Shown piece after piece: positions 9,157-18,521 of a DNA stretch of 64,000 nt; positions within the stretch are counted from its first letter, which is position 1; each line of letters begins with the position of its first letter. The notes below the pieces were generated by a model, which did no database searches, was not told the DNA's origin, and saw only the letters and a list, made by a program, of their open reading frames with translations. Source of the DNA: CAXTTV01 sp964247295. Its GTDB lineage: Bacteria > Chloroflexota > Ktedonobacteria > Ktedonobacterales > Ktedonobacteraceae. The stretch is from contig CAXTTV010000002.1 of the NCBI GenBank assembly GCA_964247295.1, positions 9,505 to 73,504 on the forward strand, given 5' to 3'. Position numbers and translations under genes: made by a program.

Positions 9157-10941
9157 CTATTGGATAGACACCACCTGCCAGGCGTGCACATCCAGCACCC
9201 CAAGATCCGTAATTTTGAGGGCAGGTACAACGCTGAGCGCCAGAAAGGAGAGAAAACCAAAGGGATGAGAAATCTCGATGCCCATCTGAGCCACACTGCG
9301 GTTCAGGCGTTCCAGGACTGTCGCGACCTCAGTAGCAGGCAAAGGAGAGACGATTCCACCAATTGGGAGCGGGAGGCTATCAACAACATTTCCTCCGATA
9401 GTAATCACCAGTCCGCCTTGCAAGCGTTCGATCTCTCGGACGGCCAGCGCCATATCCTCATCATTTGTGCCCACCACCACAATATTATGAGCATCATGAG
9501 CAACTGAGGAAGCAATCGCTCCCTGGCGCAGGCCCAGGCCATGCAGCAATCCTACCCCGATCCTCCCACGACCGTAGCGCTCCACAACAGCGATTTTTAG
9601 AATGTCCCGCGTTGGATCTGAGATCAGTTGCCCGTTAACGGCTTGCACCTCCATCCGTCTATCTTCCGTGACGATCTGATCAGGAATCAGTCCGATGACG
9701 CGCGCCGTCCCACTATGGCCAGCGAGTTGGAGCCGATCGGTGGTGAAACCGCGCAGTTTAATGGTCTGCGAGACAGCGGGCGTCCACTGGCTTGTTCGGG
9801 GTTGTGTTTCAAAAAGTGCCTGTCCATCCTCGGCGATCAAGGTACCATTGACATAGACCTGTTTTGGCATAAAATGAGTGAGATCGGGTACGACAAGCAG
9901 ATCCGCCAGATATCCAGGAGCCAGAGCCCCGCGATCCTGAAAGCCGAAATACTGCGCGGGATGCAGGCTTGCCATCTTAATGGCCTGAATTGGAGATAAG
10001 CCGCGCTCAACAGCCTTGCGAATAATTGCATCCAGATCGCCCTCACTCAGAAGATCGCCCGGAGTACGGTCATCGGCAACGAAACCGCATCTCTCAGGCA
10101 TATACTGTTTGACAATCGGGAGCAGAGCATCCAGATTACGTGTTGATCCCTCTCGAATCCAGAGCCACATTCCCAGGCGAGCTTTCTCCACAGCCTCTTC
10201 CAGAGAGATCGACTCATGATCCGATTGTACTCTAGCCGCCACCTAGCCAAAAAGATCATGTCCCATCAATTCAGGGGCATGTCCATCGATTGGCAAATTC
10301 CCCTGGGCTCGCCTCAGACCAACGATCTCCAGTAATTCTGGATTGCCTTGCAGCACATCTGGATAGTTCATCACCTCACCAATCGAGGCAATGGAGGGAT
10401 GGTTTGCTAAAGGAGCCAGATCCCGCGCCGTAATATGAGCTCCTGATGACTCAAATGGACTTGCTGGCACACAGGAAGGTAGCGTCAACAAAAAGCGCAG
10501 GGGAAGATCCTCTATCATATCCAGCATCCAACGCAACCCTGGGATGCCAGAAACATTCGCGATCTCATGCGGATCGCTAATACATGTTGTTGTTCCATGA
10601 GGAGCGAGGGCGCGCGCGAACTCGGAAGGAACCAGGAGAGCATCTTCAATATGGGTATGCGCTTCGATCAATCCTGGAACAAGATAATGCCCCCTACAAT
10701 CCAGCTCTTGCAAGCCTGCGTAAGGGCCAGGCCGCCCGATGCCAGCGATGCGCCCATGAAAGACGGCCAGGTCCGCCTCATAGATTTCGTTAGTGAAGAC
10801 ATTAACGATGCGCCCATTGCGAAAGACATTATCTGCCGGGTGTTTGCCACGCGCCACCTGGATAGAGGTGCGCAGTTCTTCTCCACGGAAAGGGATTCCA
10901 GGGACAGGTCCATCTCCAGGAGAGCGGTGTGACTGTTTCAT
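9157..10941 (-). pseudogene. ade: Adenine deaminase interrupted by one in-frame TAG
   Basis: Two adjacent open frames form one adenine deaminase (adenine to hypoxanthine plus ammonia, purine salvage). The first (10941-10243) carries VPGLIEAHTHIED with the metal-binding His pair, SDPHEIANV and DGHAPELMGHDLFG. The second continues in the same frame with VAARVQSDHESISLEEAVEK and ends after the family's C-terminal domain (GGNVVDSLPLPIGGI..., LSFLALSVVPALKITDLGV). The only break is TAG at 10243-10245, where the family normally has a Tyr in a segment like LNAYIAAGIRSDHE, so a single base change explains it. Without the stop the protein would be about 594 residues, the normal length. Start ATG 10941. 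It is inactive unless the codon is suppressed or the base is an error. Confidence 0.88.
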
Positions 10942-10959
10942 AAAGAAGTGTTTTCCTCT

Positions 10960-11909
10960 CTAAATTAATTGAATTACTACGATATAATTTTCATCTGTCC
11001 CCATCGCAATCTGATTGTTTTCCTGGGCAAGAGCCATACATAACGGCATCTCATTCAGGGAAATCAGCGTGTTATGAAGCTGCTCCCCCAGTTGAGCAAG
11101 GTTCCAGTATCGCAATATCCCATCGGCTGAGGCCGTTATCAGGGCACGATGCTGAGATAACCAGGAGAGTCCCACAACTTCGCGCCGATGACCAGCCAAC
11201 GTGGCCGCCTGTTGATCTGTCTGAGAGTTCCAGAGGTAGACATTCGTATCTTTTTTCCCCGCACAGGAAGCCAGAAGGCTCGCATCTGGACTCCATAAAA
11301 GTTGGCGTATCTCATCTTGATGCCGCGCGATATTTCCAAGCTTTGTGCCGCTGGCAGACTCCCATATAGAGACGATCCTATCGTTCCCACCAGAGGCAAC
11401 CCGCTTCCCATCTGAGGACCAGGCAATCGCGCTTACGCCACCTCGGCCATGCGCCTGCCAGGAAGAGGGGACCAGTTTAGCGCCGTAACCTTTTCCTCTC
11501 GTGTTGGGAGTATTCCCCTAGAAACACCAATACGCTGCTGCACAAACCAGATTCTAATGCGCTGATCTGGGCTGGCGGAAGCCAGATAGATGCCTCCCGC
11601 CGCCCATTGCAAAAGCCTCACCGGGGATGTATGTCCAGGGAGCTTACAGATAGGTCGCAATCCCTTTGGGGACTCCATCAGAGTGGTTGCGTTTATTCGT
11701 TCCCTCGCCATTGGTTCTGGTTCAGACAGCCGTGGCACCGTAGGCAAGCGATTAAGATGAGCGGCGGGTTCTCTCCTTTGCCCACCCGGCTTGAAGCTCT
11801 CCCCATAAGACATCTGATTGACAACTTCTTGAAAGCTAAGCGCGAATTCTAAGGTAGAGGGGAAGCGCCTGAGAGGATCTGAAAGAAGCCACAGGCAGGT
11901 TCCGCACAC
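10960..11909 (-). pseudogene. Remnant of a Ser/Thr kinase-WD40 fusion gene
   Basis: The upstream frame (11909-11433) starts with LLSDPLRRFPSTLEFALSFQEVV, which matches the very end of a bacterial Ser/Thr protein kinase domain (the usual LAKDPxxRFPS motif). A linker and the first WD repeat follow (LPGHTSPVRLLQW... ASASPDQRIRIW). That frame stops at TAA 11433. The WD repeats resume in another frame from about 11460 (SAIAWSSDGKRVASGGNDRIVSIW, RQLLWSPDASLLASCAG, LAGHRREVVGLSW) and end at TAG 10960. So there is one frameshift near 11450-11465, and the kinase catalytic domain upstream is missing. Kinase-WD40 fusions are common in this bacterial group; this one should be non-functional. Confidence 0.75.
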
Positions 11910-12040
11910 AATAGAGACTGTGTTGTATCTATCGCCGTGGAATGGGGATCATCTGGATTCAAACACCTTTTGATATGTCTCATTGGATGCAGCAACCTTT
12001 TGTTCATATTATTCTGTAGAAAAAGTAACAGGTTTCGGGA

Positions 12041-12773
12041 TCACTGCTCATATCCAGACAGGTGACCATTCCTGGTCGATGAGGGGACTGGCGATTGCAT
12101 CTCTGAATCTGACTCATACACTTGTAGTTGTTGCAAGGCTTCCTCAATAAGGTTCCGGTAACTTATCAAACTCTTTTCGAGGTGATCAAGTGCCTGAGTC
12201 TGCTGAGGTGAAAAGCTTGCGATTGCTTGCTTGCGTGTTTGCGTAATGCTCCCAGTGAGAGCCAGAGTCCGTTTGTGGAGGAGTTGAAGCACATTCTGAA
12301 GATTGTGAAAACGCAGTTGTAAGCGGTTCTGGAGACTGGCTATCGCGATAAGCGCCGCCCCTGTTGGGTACGGACTGGGAGCAGAAACCCCGTTGGAAGG
12401 CAAATGTCCATCTGCCAGTAGTTCGATGATGCGAGTCAATTGAGCAGCCTCTTTTTCAAGAAGATGATTGATCTGCTGAACCTACCCTAATCCTCGTATC
12501 CGATCGATTAGCAGGTTCAAACTCTGCGCAACCTCTGTCAGACGACCCTGTACGCGGGCATGCACACTCAGATCTCCATGGGCCAATTGGGCCAGAACCG
12601 CCTTCAAATGTTCAATGCCCTCACTTCATCCACTCATAGATCTTGAGAAGGCGCTTAGAGATTAGAGAAGGGGAAATTACTTGTTGTGGTAGCCCTTGTT
12701 GATCTGGCTGGGACAAGGGAGAACGAACGGGATCATACACAATTTTCTGTCCAAAAGGTTGCAGACGGTCCAT
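12041..12773 (-). pseudogene. Frameshifted and amber-interrupted HAMP-like helical protein
   Basis: The parts read as one protein. Frame A from ATG 12773 gives 50 codons (MDRLQPFGQKIVYDP... RLLKIYEWMK) and stops at TGA 12621. The next frame continues EGIEHLKAVLAQLAHGDLS VHARV, a HAMP-like helix-turn pattern, then GRLTEVAQSLNLLIDRIRGLG. It meets a TAG at 12482-12484, and the same frame resumes VQQINHLLEKEAAQLTRIIELLADGHLP and runs to the stop at 12041. The C-terminal half is strongly helical. No kinase or methyl-acceptor motif is present, so the original role is unknown; soluble HAMP-type signalling is a guess. Two independent lesions make a real pseudogene more likely than a single error. Confidence 0.65.
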
Positions 12774-13193
12774 AATAATCCTTTATCAAAGATTTCTATC
12801 CTCTTACATTAGAGGCTATATAGTAAAAACTATATAAAATAAAAAGAAACTGAGCAACAAAAGAGATACATTTTCTAAAAAGGCAATCGATCCCGTATAG
12901 TATAAGCTCTATCAGGGAAAATAACATTAATACATTATTAAAAAAGGACCTTTAGAAGCGTAGGGTTCTCGGCTCGCAGATCAGAACTGTTACTTAAAAG
13001 GAATAGCCATTGCACCTTCGCCCACATGTGATTTACCAGAGAAAGTAAACATTGCGTCATTTCCACATAAGCTAGAATTCCCAGATTTCGTTTTATCAAT
13101 AAAACGAAATCTGGAGCGCTTTAACCAGCGATCTACTTGTTAAAGAAAAAGATGAGCCCTACCCAAAAGAAAGGATTAGGAGCTGCATCAGAG
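12774..13193. other. Intergenic region with a perfect hairpin
   Basis: 420 bp without a convincing gene. The left half is AT-rich. The only clear structure is the inverted repeat at 13081-13114, listed separately. Short plus-strand ORFs near 13137 are opposite-strand shadows of the transporter gene. Confidence 0.6.
13081..13114. repeat. Perfect 15-bp inverted repeat
   Basis: CCAGATTTCGTTTTA, a TCAA loop, then the exact complement. It lies 80 bp past the end of the NiCoT gene, so it may end that transcript, but neither strand shows the usual T run afterwards. Confidence 0.6.
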
Positions 13194-14291
13194 CTAGATG
13201 CTGGCGGAATTCTCGGATTGAGATGCCATATTTACCTCAATATCATCGTAGCGTTTCAATTTATAGGTAATCGTCGAGATAAGCCAGCTTGTCATGAAGA
13301 GCAGGACAATCACAATACCGATCAGACCGAAGTTATCGCTCAACGTTCCTAGAACGTTCCAGAAGCCTCCGCTCAAACCAAATTGGTCCTTAATGATACT
13401 TAGAGCTTCAATACCACCAACGACCAGAGCCACAATGACAGAAATCAGCGTGATATTGAGATTATAGTACAGTTTGCGCATTGGGTTCACGAAGGCCCAG
13501 CCGTACGCGCCCAACATCAAAATACTGTCGGTTGTATCCATTAAAGACATGCCGGCTGTAAAAAGTGCTGGAAAAATCAGAATAGAAGCGATCGGAATGC
13601 CTTTGCCGGCAGTTGTCGCAGCGATACCCAATAAGCCAATCTCGGTCGCGGTATCAAATCCCAGGCCGAAGAGCACTCCAACAGGGTACATTTTCCAGCT
13701 CCGATTGGTCATACGTAGAAGCGGACGAAAGAAACGGCCCATAAGTCCACGTTTATTGAGTGATTCATCAAGGGTTTGATCATCGTATTCGCCGCCATTT
13801 TTGACATGATGGAACGTGCGATAAATATCGACCAGGACTACAATATTGATTACTGCAATCAGCAAAAGGAAGATTGAAGAAACTGCGGTGCCGATGAGTT
13901 CGCCAATTGCCTTCATCTGATCAAAATTCTGTACAGCCACCGCAGCTACCGCAATTAAAATAGTCATAACAATGACTATGGTTGAATGGCCCAGAGAGAA
14001 AAAGAAACCGACTCCAATCGGTCTCTGTTTCTCTTGCATTAATTTGCGTGTAACGTTGTCGATTGCGGAAATGTGATCTGCATCAAAGGCATGACGTAAG
14101 CCAAAAGTGTACGCCGTGACGGCCAGCAGCAGAAGCGTTGGAGATCGTCCAAACACAAGTAGGGCAAGTAGCCAGATGAAGATGTTAGCGCTAATCAAAA
14201 AGGCGTACATACCAATTACTCTGCGGCGCACATCTTGCGAGCTTGTGGTAAACACGCGTGAAAGAGCGGAAAAACTAAAGTTATTATTCAT
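13194..14291 (-). CDS. NiCoT-family nickel/cobalt transporter
   Basis: A 365-aa membrane permease for Ni2+ or Co2+. The family signature RHAFDADHI (residues 66-74, containing HX4DH with His67, Asp72, His73) lies in the second membrane segment. LGFDTATEI and the GMSLMDTTDS signature follow, with about eight membrane segments in total. A hydrophilic loop rich in charged residues sits near the middle (HHVKNGGEYDDQTLDE). I chose the ATG at 14291 because AGGAG lies six bases upstream; a longer frame from 14381 adds 30 unlikely residues. Metal preference cannot be read from the sequence. A 12-bp palindrome about 100 bp upstream may be an operator. Confidence 0.92.
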   Translation of the reverse strand: MNNNFSFSALSRVFTTSSQDVRRRVIGMYAFLISANIFIWLLALLVFGRSPTLLLLAVTAYTFGLRHAFDADHISAIDNVTRKLMQEKQRPIGVGFFFSLGHSTIVIVMTILIAVAAVAVQNFDQMKAIGELIGTAVSSIFLLLIAVINIVVLVDIYRTFHHVKNGGEYDDQTLDESLNKRGLMGRFFRPLLRMTNRSWKMYPVGVLFGLGFDTATEIGLLGIAATTAGKGIPIASILIFPALFTAGMSLMDTTDSILMLGAYGWAFVNPMRKLYYNLNITLISVIVALVVGGIEALSIIKDQFGLSGGFWNVLGTLSDNFGLIGIVIVLLFMTSWLISTITYKLKRYDDIEVNMASQSENSASI

Positions 14292-14387
14292 GCTATCTCC
14301 TGCAAAGATCGAGACGAAGAACAAAGAGGGGAAGAAGGACCAGAAAGCTTTCTCGCGGGGCTTCGACAGTAAGCGTAGCATCTTTTA

Positions 14388-14399
14388 TGCGTATACGCA
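14388..14399. promoter_or_regulatory. Palindromic operator candidate upstream of the NiCoT gene
   Basis: TGCGTATACGCA is a perfect 12-bp palindrome about 97-108 bp upstream of the transporter start. It does not match the NikR or Nur consensus as I remember them. The cognate regulator is unknown. Confidence 0.35.
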
Positions 14400-14523
14400 A
14401 CAAGGAAAAATGGTATTAATATAAATGCTCCTTATCTTTTAAATCGGGGTGTGCTTCGAGCTTTTTTGATACCCAGATTCAATCGTTAAGGGGTATTATG
14501 AGTATGAAGGGTGATTAGGATTT

Positions 14524-14946
14524 TTAGTTCACGGTCAGGTTTTGTTTCATTCCGGCCTCATAATGACCTGGAAGATAGCAGGCCAGTTCTGGACGTGATC
14601 CGGTGGCCGAGGCTGGAAATGTATAATCCAGTGTTTTGGTCTCGCCAGGATTCACATTACCAATGGAAGCCAGTGCCATTTTGTCCATGTTTCCCATCGG
14701 CATCCCGCTCATCTTTCCCTCTGATTTTGGCATAATCATAAACTCATGGGCAGTCTTCCCTGTATTAGTCACAATAAAATGATAGTTGGTGCCGGGTGTA
14801 AAACTGGTGAAAGTGGAGTTAATATGAAAATCTGTTTCCGTCACCTGTACATCATTTTTGCCAGTAATTCCCGACGTTCCTCCACAGCCTGTCAGAAGCA
14901 GGATTAGGAATAGAAAACTCGAAATTGCTAAGAGTCGCGGTCGCAT
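14524..14946 (-). CDS. Cupredoxin-type copper lipoprotein
   Basis: A 140-aa exported protein. The N-terminal signal peptide ends in a lipobox LLTGC (Cys21), so it is predicted to be a lipid-anchored protein on the outer face of the membrane. The domain is plastocyanin/sulfocyanin-like, with a full type-1 copper set: His67 (AHEFMIM), Cys123, His128 and Met133 in ACYLPGHYEAGM. A Met-rich loop (KMSGMPMGNMDKM) is a second likely Cu(I) site. It is encoded just downstream of copA on the same strand, which supports a role in extracytoplasmic copper binding or electron transfer. A hairpin separates it from copA, so it may be transcribed alone. Confidence 0.88.
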   Translation of the reverse strand: MRPRLLAISSFLFLILLLTGCGGTSGITGKNDVQVTETDFHINSTFTSFTPGTNYHFIVTNTGKTAHEFMIMPKSEGKMSGMPMGNMDKMALASIGNVNPGETKTLDYTFPASATGSRPELACYLPGHYEAGMKQNLTVN

Positions 14947-15028
14947 ATCTTAAAATCCTTTCTGTGATTATGAACGCTGAGGACTCATCTCATGATGCAG
15001 GTCCTCATGGTAATCCATCTGATTTCAA

Positions 15029-15068
15029 AAATCAATGAGGAGAGCAGCATAGAATGGATCTGCTCTCT
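15029..15068 (-). terminator. Weak terminator after copA
   Basis: An 8-bp stem (GAGAGCAG/CTGCTCTC) with a 12-nt loop. On the minus strand it is followed by CTCATTGATTTTTG. It lies 14 bp past the copA stop. Confidence 0.45.
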
Positions 15069-15080
15069 TCTCAACCTCTT

Positions 15081-17447
15081 TTATGCCTGGCGTGAGCGAC
15101 CGAATCTTCGTAATCGTAAGGAATTGCTGACAACTGTGACTGAGGAGAGGGCCATCGCGGCGGCGGCGAAGATCGGGGCCTGCTCCTTCAGGAAGGGGAT
15201 CATTGGTGAAAGGATCGCGGTCGGGATCAGCACAACGTTATAGGCAAAGGCCCAGAAAAGGTTCTGCTTGATAGTTCGTAACGTGGCCCGTGAGAGGGAC
15301 AGCGCGGTCGCGATACTCTTTAGATTTCCTTTGACAAGCGTGATATCTGAGGCCTCTATCGCGATATCGGTGCCGGTCCCCATCGCGATCCCGGCATCGG
15401 CCTGAACCAGCGCGGGAGCGTCATTGATACCGTCTCCGGCAAAGGCGACCACTAGTCCTCGTTCCTGCAAGCGTCGAACCTGCTCCGATTTTTGGGCGGG
15501 CCGCACTTCCGCGAGGACATGATCCGCTGGAATGCCAACCCCTTTCGCGATCACTTGAGCGGTTCGTTGGTTATCCCCGGTCACCATCCAGACAGTGGTT
15601 CCCTGAGACTGCAACTGGGCAATCGCATCTCGCGATCCCACCTTTACGGTGTCAGCGACGGCCACCGCTCCCGCCAGCATACCATCTATCGTTACCAGCA
15701 TCGCAGTCTTACCCTGTGTTTCCAAAGAAACGAGCTGCTCTTCGATGCTCGACGACTCAATGTTCTGCTCGCGCAGCAGTCCACGGGTCCCTATCAGGAG
15801 TGTGTGATCCTCAACGTGAGCCTGTAATCCCTGACCCGGCAGGGCCGTCACCGACTCGGGCTGTGTGTCCAGGATCAGCCCACGCGTCTTTGCTCCCTCA
15901 ACAATCGCCGCCGCCAGGGGATGCTCAGATCCCTGTTCGGCCAGCGCAACCAGGCGGAGCATCTCGTTTTCATCGGTGCTGGCCAGCGTGATCACGTCAG
16001 TCAGCCCTGGCTTGCCCCTGGTAATCGTACCCGTTTTATCCAGCAGGATGGCCTGTACAGCCTGAATACGTTCCAGGCTCTCGCCGCCTTTAATCAGAAT
16101 CCCCTGCTCCGCGCCTTTGCCGGTCCCGACCATAATTGCAGTCGGGGTTGCCAGACCAAGCGCGCAGGGACAGGCGACAATCAGGACTGCCACCGCCGCG
16201 ACCAGCGCGGTCAGCCAGATGTTACTGCTGGCACCCATCATCCCTGTAACCGCACCTGGAATACCGACGGTCAGCCCAACAATCACCCAGGCAATAAAGG
16301 TCAGAGCCGCAATCACCAGCACCACCGGAACAAAAATCCCTGAAATGGTATCGGCGAGGCGCTGTATCGGAGCCTTTGATCCCTGGGCCTGCTCCACCAG
16401 CCGAATAATCTGAGCCAGGACCGTATCAGCTCCAACTTTCGTCGCACGCATCTGGATAAGCCCCTGCTGATTCACCGTCGCCCCGACCACCGTATCTCCC
16501 AGGGCCTTCTCGACAGGCAGGCTTTCCCCAGTAATCATCGACTCATCTACAGAGGAGCGGCCCGAGAGGATCTGCCCATCCACGGGTATTTTCTCGCCGG
16601 GGCGCACAATCAAGGTCCAACCAACCTGGACCTGCTCGATGGGGAGATCAGTCTCAACACCATTCCGCAACACATGCGCGGTTCGGGCCTGTAAGCCTAT
16701 CAGTTTTTTGATCGCATCATTTGTCTGACCTTTGGCGCGGGCCTCCAGGTACTTTCCCAGGAAGATCAACGTAATGATTAAGGCCGTTGTATCATAGAAC
16801 GTCACGCCGCCAACAAGTCGAGGGAAAAAGGTCGCGACCACACTCAGCAGGTAGGAAGCAGTAGAGCCAAGTGAGACCAGGGTATCCATATTCGCGCTGG
16901 CGTGCCGCAGTGAATTCAGGGCTCCCCGATGAAACTCCCAGCCGACAATCGCCCAGACTGGGGTCGTCAGGACCAGCAGCAGCAGATTCTCAAAGGGGAA
17001 GCGATCCATGAAGAACATGCTCAGAATCAGTACAGGCAGTGACAAGATGATCCCGAGGATCAAGAGCGAGCGCTTACGTGCCAGCTCTGCGGTTTTGCGT
17101 TGCTGGCGTGCATCCTCCTGAGAGATCGCCGGTGTGGACTGGATATCTGGCGGCGCGTCTTTGATTTGTGGCGTTGGTTGGGGTTCCTCAATTGGAGCGG
17201 CCCCATAGCCAAGGGCCTCAACCTTTTGAACCATCTGCTCCACAGTCGCCTGATTGGGATCGTATGTCACCGTCCCACGTTCAGTTGCCAGGTTCACCTG
17301 AGCATCAAGAACTCCGGGAACCTTTTTGAGCCCCTTCTCGATCCTCATCGAACAGGAGGCACAGGTCATTCCCTCAATCGCAAAGGTCGCTTGATCCTGA
17401 GAGTTACTTTGATCTGGCTCGATGCTATGTGTCACATTTATCGTCAT
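15081..17447 (-). CDS. copA: Copper-exporting P1B-type ATPase CopA
   Basis: A 788-aa Cu(I) efflux pump of the plasma membrane. It has one N-terminal heavy-metal domain (MTCASC, Cys29/Cys32) and eight membrane segments with the CPC metal site at residues 426-428. The actuator TGES is at about 306-309 and the phosphorylated Asp470 is in DKTGT. The HP motif (SEHPLAAAI) and [10 protein letters not shown] are also present. All catalytic elements are intact and the length is typical. Start ATG 17447 has GGGGAG seven bases upstream. It is divergent from csoR-copZ, with a consensus-like promoter and a CsoR-type operator directly upstream, so it is predicted to be derepressed by excess copper. Confidence 0.97.
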   Translation of the reverse strand: MTINVTHSIEPDQSNSQDQATFAIEGMTCASCSMRIEKGLKKVPGVLDAQVNLATERGTVTYDPNQATVEQMVQKVEALGYGAAPIEEPQPTPQIKDAPPDIQSTPAISQEDARQQRKTAELARKRSLLILGIILSLPVLILSMFFMDRFPFENLLLLVLTTPVWAIVGWEFHRGALNSLRHASANMDTLVSLGSTASYLLSVVATFFPRLVGGVTFYDTTALIITLIFLGKYLEARAKGQTNDAIKKLIGLQARTAHVLRNGVETDLPIEQVQVGWTLIVRPGEKIPVDGQILSGRSSVDESMITGESLPVEKALGDTVVGATVNQQGLIQMRATKVGADTVLAQIIRLVEQAQGSKAPIQRLADTISGIFVPVVLVIAALTFIAWVIVGLTVGIPGAVTGMMGASSNIWLTALVAAVAVLIVACPCALGLATPTAIMVGTGKGAEQGILIKGGESLERIQAVQAILLDKTGTITRGKPGLTDVITLASTDENEMLRLVALAEQGSEHPLAAAIVEGAKTRGLILDTQPESVTALPGQGLQAHVEDHTLLIGTRGLLREQNIESSSIEEQLVSLETQGKTAMLVTIDGMLAGAVAVADTVKVGSRDAIAQLQSQGTTVWMVTGDNQRTAQVIAKGVGIPADHVLAEVRPAQKSEQVRRLQERGLVVAFAGDGINDAPALVQADAGIAMGTGTDIAIEASDITLVKGNLKSIATALSLSRATLRTIKQNLFWAFAYNVVLIPTAILSPMIPFLKEQAPIFAAAAMALSSVTVVSNSLRLRRFGRSRQA

Positions 17448-17479
17448 GGTGTATCTCCCCACTTTCTAAGCTCTACCCG

Positions 17480-17535
17480 TACCCCCTGGTAGGGGGTATA
17501 AGAAAAGTATATGATATCCTGTCGAGGATTGTCAA
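17480..17535 (-). promoter_or_regulatory. copA promoter with CsoR-type operator
   Basis: On the minus strand: -35 TTGACA (17530-17535), an 18-bp spacer and -10 TATACT (17506-17511). Directly downstream is the palindrome TACCCCCTACCAGGGGGTA (17480-17498), which covers the start point. G-run palindromes of this kind are the known CsoR operator type. Binding would block initiation until Cu(I) releases CsoR. Confidence 0.8.
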
Positions 17536-17736
17536 TGCCTTCATAAAGAAAAAGAGGCGGATCGTGGTGATGGCAATGGGAGTGAACCTCGTCTCCACGG
17601 GTCCGCACGCGACCCGATCTACCGCATGCGATTCCCTTTCTCTACAACAGGAACGTCTTTTCATTTTCCCAACAGGGTTTTCTAATCACATTAAGATCAG
17701 AAGTCATGGTGCTCGAAAGAGCATAATGTTTCGCCC

Positions 17737-17792
17737 TTGTAGATCCTATTTTCATATGGTACATTAGAAATCAGACCCCCTCCCTATGGGGT
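17737..17792 (+). promoter_or_regulatory. csoR-copZ promoter with a second CsoR-type operator
   Basis: -35 TTGTAG (17737-17742), a 17-bp spacer and -10 TACATT (17760-17765), followed by the imperfect palindrome ACCCCC...GGGGT (17775-17792). The layout mirrors the copA side, so csoR is predicted to regulate itself. The DNA between the two promoters (about 17540-17735) shows no gene. Confidence 0.7.
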
Positions 17793-17814
17793 GGGAAAGA
17801 AAGGAGCAAGATAG

Positions 17815-18081
17815 ATGCATGCTGACAAACAAGATGTCCTCAAGCGGTTAAATTATATTGAAGGGCACCTCGGTGGGATTCGGAAAATGATAGAAGATGA
17901 CAAATACTGCGTAGATATTTTGCGGCAGACCTATGCTGTTCGCAAAGCGATTGAAAAATTGGAGGGTTTGCTTGTTGACGCGCATCTGCATACCTGTGTT
18001 CCAGAGGGCATAGCGAACGGGGATGGGGAAAAAATCATCGAGGAGCTGGTCCAACTTTACAATCTCGCGGGCAACCGCTAA
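17815..18081 (+). CDS. csoR: Copper-sensing repressor CsoR
   Basis: An 88-aa all-helical DNA-binding protein of the CsoR/RcnR family. The Cu(I) ligands are Cys32 (KYCVDIL), His57 and Cys61 (AHLHTC), the C-H-C set typical of true CsoR and different from the RcnR (Ni/Co) pattern. Apo-CsoR binds G-rich palindromes; copper releases it. Two such palindromes flank the intergenic region shared with copA. Start ATG 17815 has AAAGGAG upstream. It is followed after 24 bp by copZ in the same direction, a likely operon. Confidence 0.95.
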   Translation: MHADKQDVLKRLNYIEGHLGGIRKMIEDDKYCVDILRQTYAVRKAIEKLEGLLVDAHLHTCVPEGIANGDGEKIIEELVQLYNLAGNR

Positions 18082-18105
18082 AGCAAAGCAAAAAGGAGTT
18101 TTTCC

Positions 18106-18372
18106 ATGGCAAACGTTCAAGATATCGAGCTTTCTGTGCCAGATGTGAGTTGTGAGCACTGTGTGAAAACCGTAAATGGTGCTCTTGGGACTCTTCCGGG
18201 AGTGGAGGCGGTTTCCACAGATATTCCCACGAAAAGTGTGCATCTGCGCTATGATCCCAGCCAGCTCTCGATGGAGCGGATTGAAGCCACCCTTGATGAC
18301 GCCGGGTACACGGTCTCTAAAGAGTCATCGCAGGCCGCGCGGACATCGGGCAAGCCTCTCAACCTGTTGTAA
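18106..18372 (+). CDS. copZ: Copper chaperone CopZ (HMA domain)
   Basis: An 88-aa cytoplasmic heavy-metal-associated domain protein with the Cu(I) site CEHC (Cys16, Cys19) in the first loop and the usual ferredoxin-like sequence pattern (VKTVNGALGTLPGVEAVSTDI, LDDAGYTV). It delivers Cu(I) to CopA and to CsoR. The motif is CEHC and not the more common CxxC with small residues; the added His could modify affinity. A strong AAAAGGAG site precedes ATG 18106. The C-terminal tail after residue 72 is short and probably disordered. Confidence 0.93.
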   Translation: MANVQDIELSVPDVSCEHCVKTVNGALGTLPGVEAVSTDIPTKSVHLRYDPSQLSMERIEATLDDAGYTVSKESSQAARTSGKPLNLL

Positions 18373-18460
18373 GCACAATAAAGAGAGAGCTTTAGAACCT
18401 CTGGTATTGTCTTGTAGAAGTGTAGGATGCAGCCGAAAGTTCACTAGGTAGCCAAAAAGT

Positions 18461-18490
18461 TGCGAGCCCGAGTATATCCTCGGGCTCGCA
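18461..18490. terminator. Hairpin between convergent copZ and the GH92 gene
   Basis: A 12-bp GC-rich stem (TGCGAGCCCGAG and its complement) with a 6-nt loop, placed between two convergent genes. It probably acts in both directions, although T runs are weak. Confidence 0.6.
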
Positions 18491-18521
18491 ATGCTTATAA
18501 CATCCTTACGATAAATGGTAA

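Noticed and set aside
14292..14520. Cobalamin or NiCo riboswitch in the transporter leader
   Set aside because: The conserved boxes of these riboswitches are not present.
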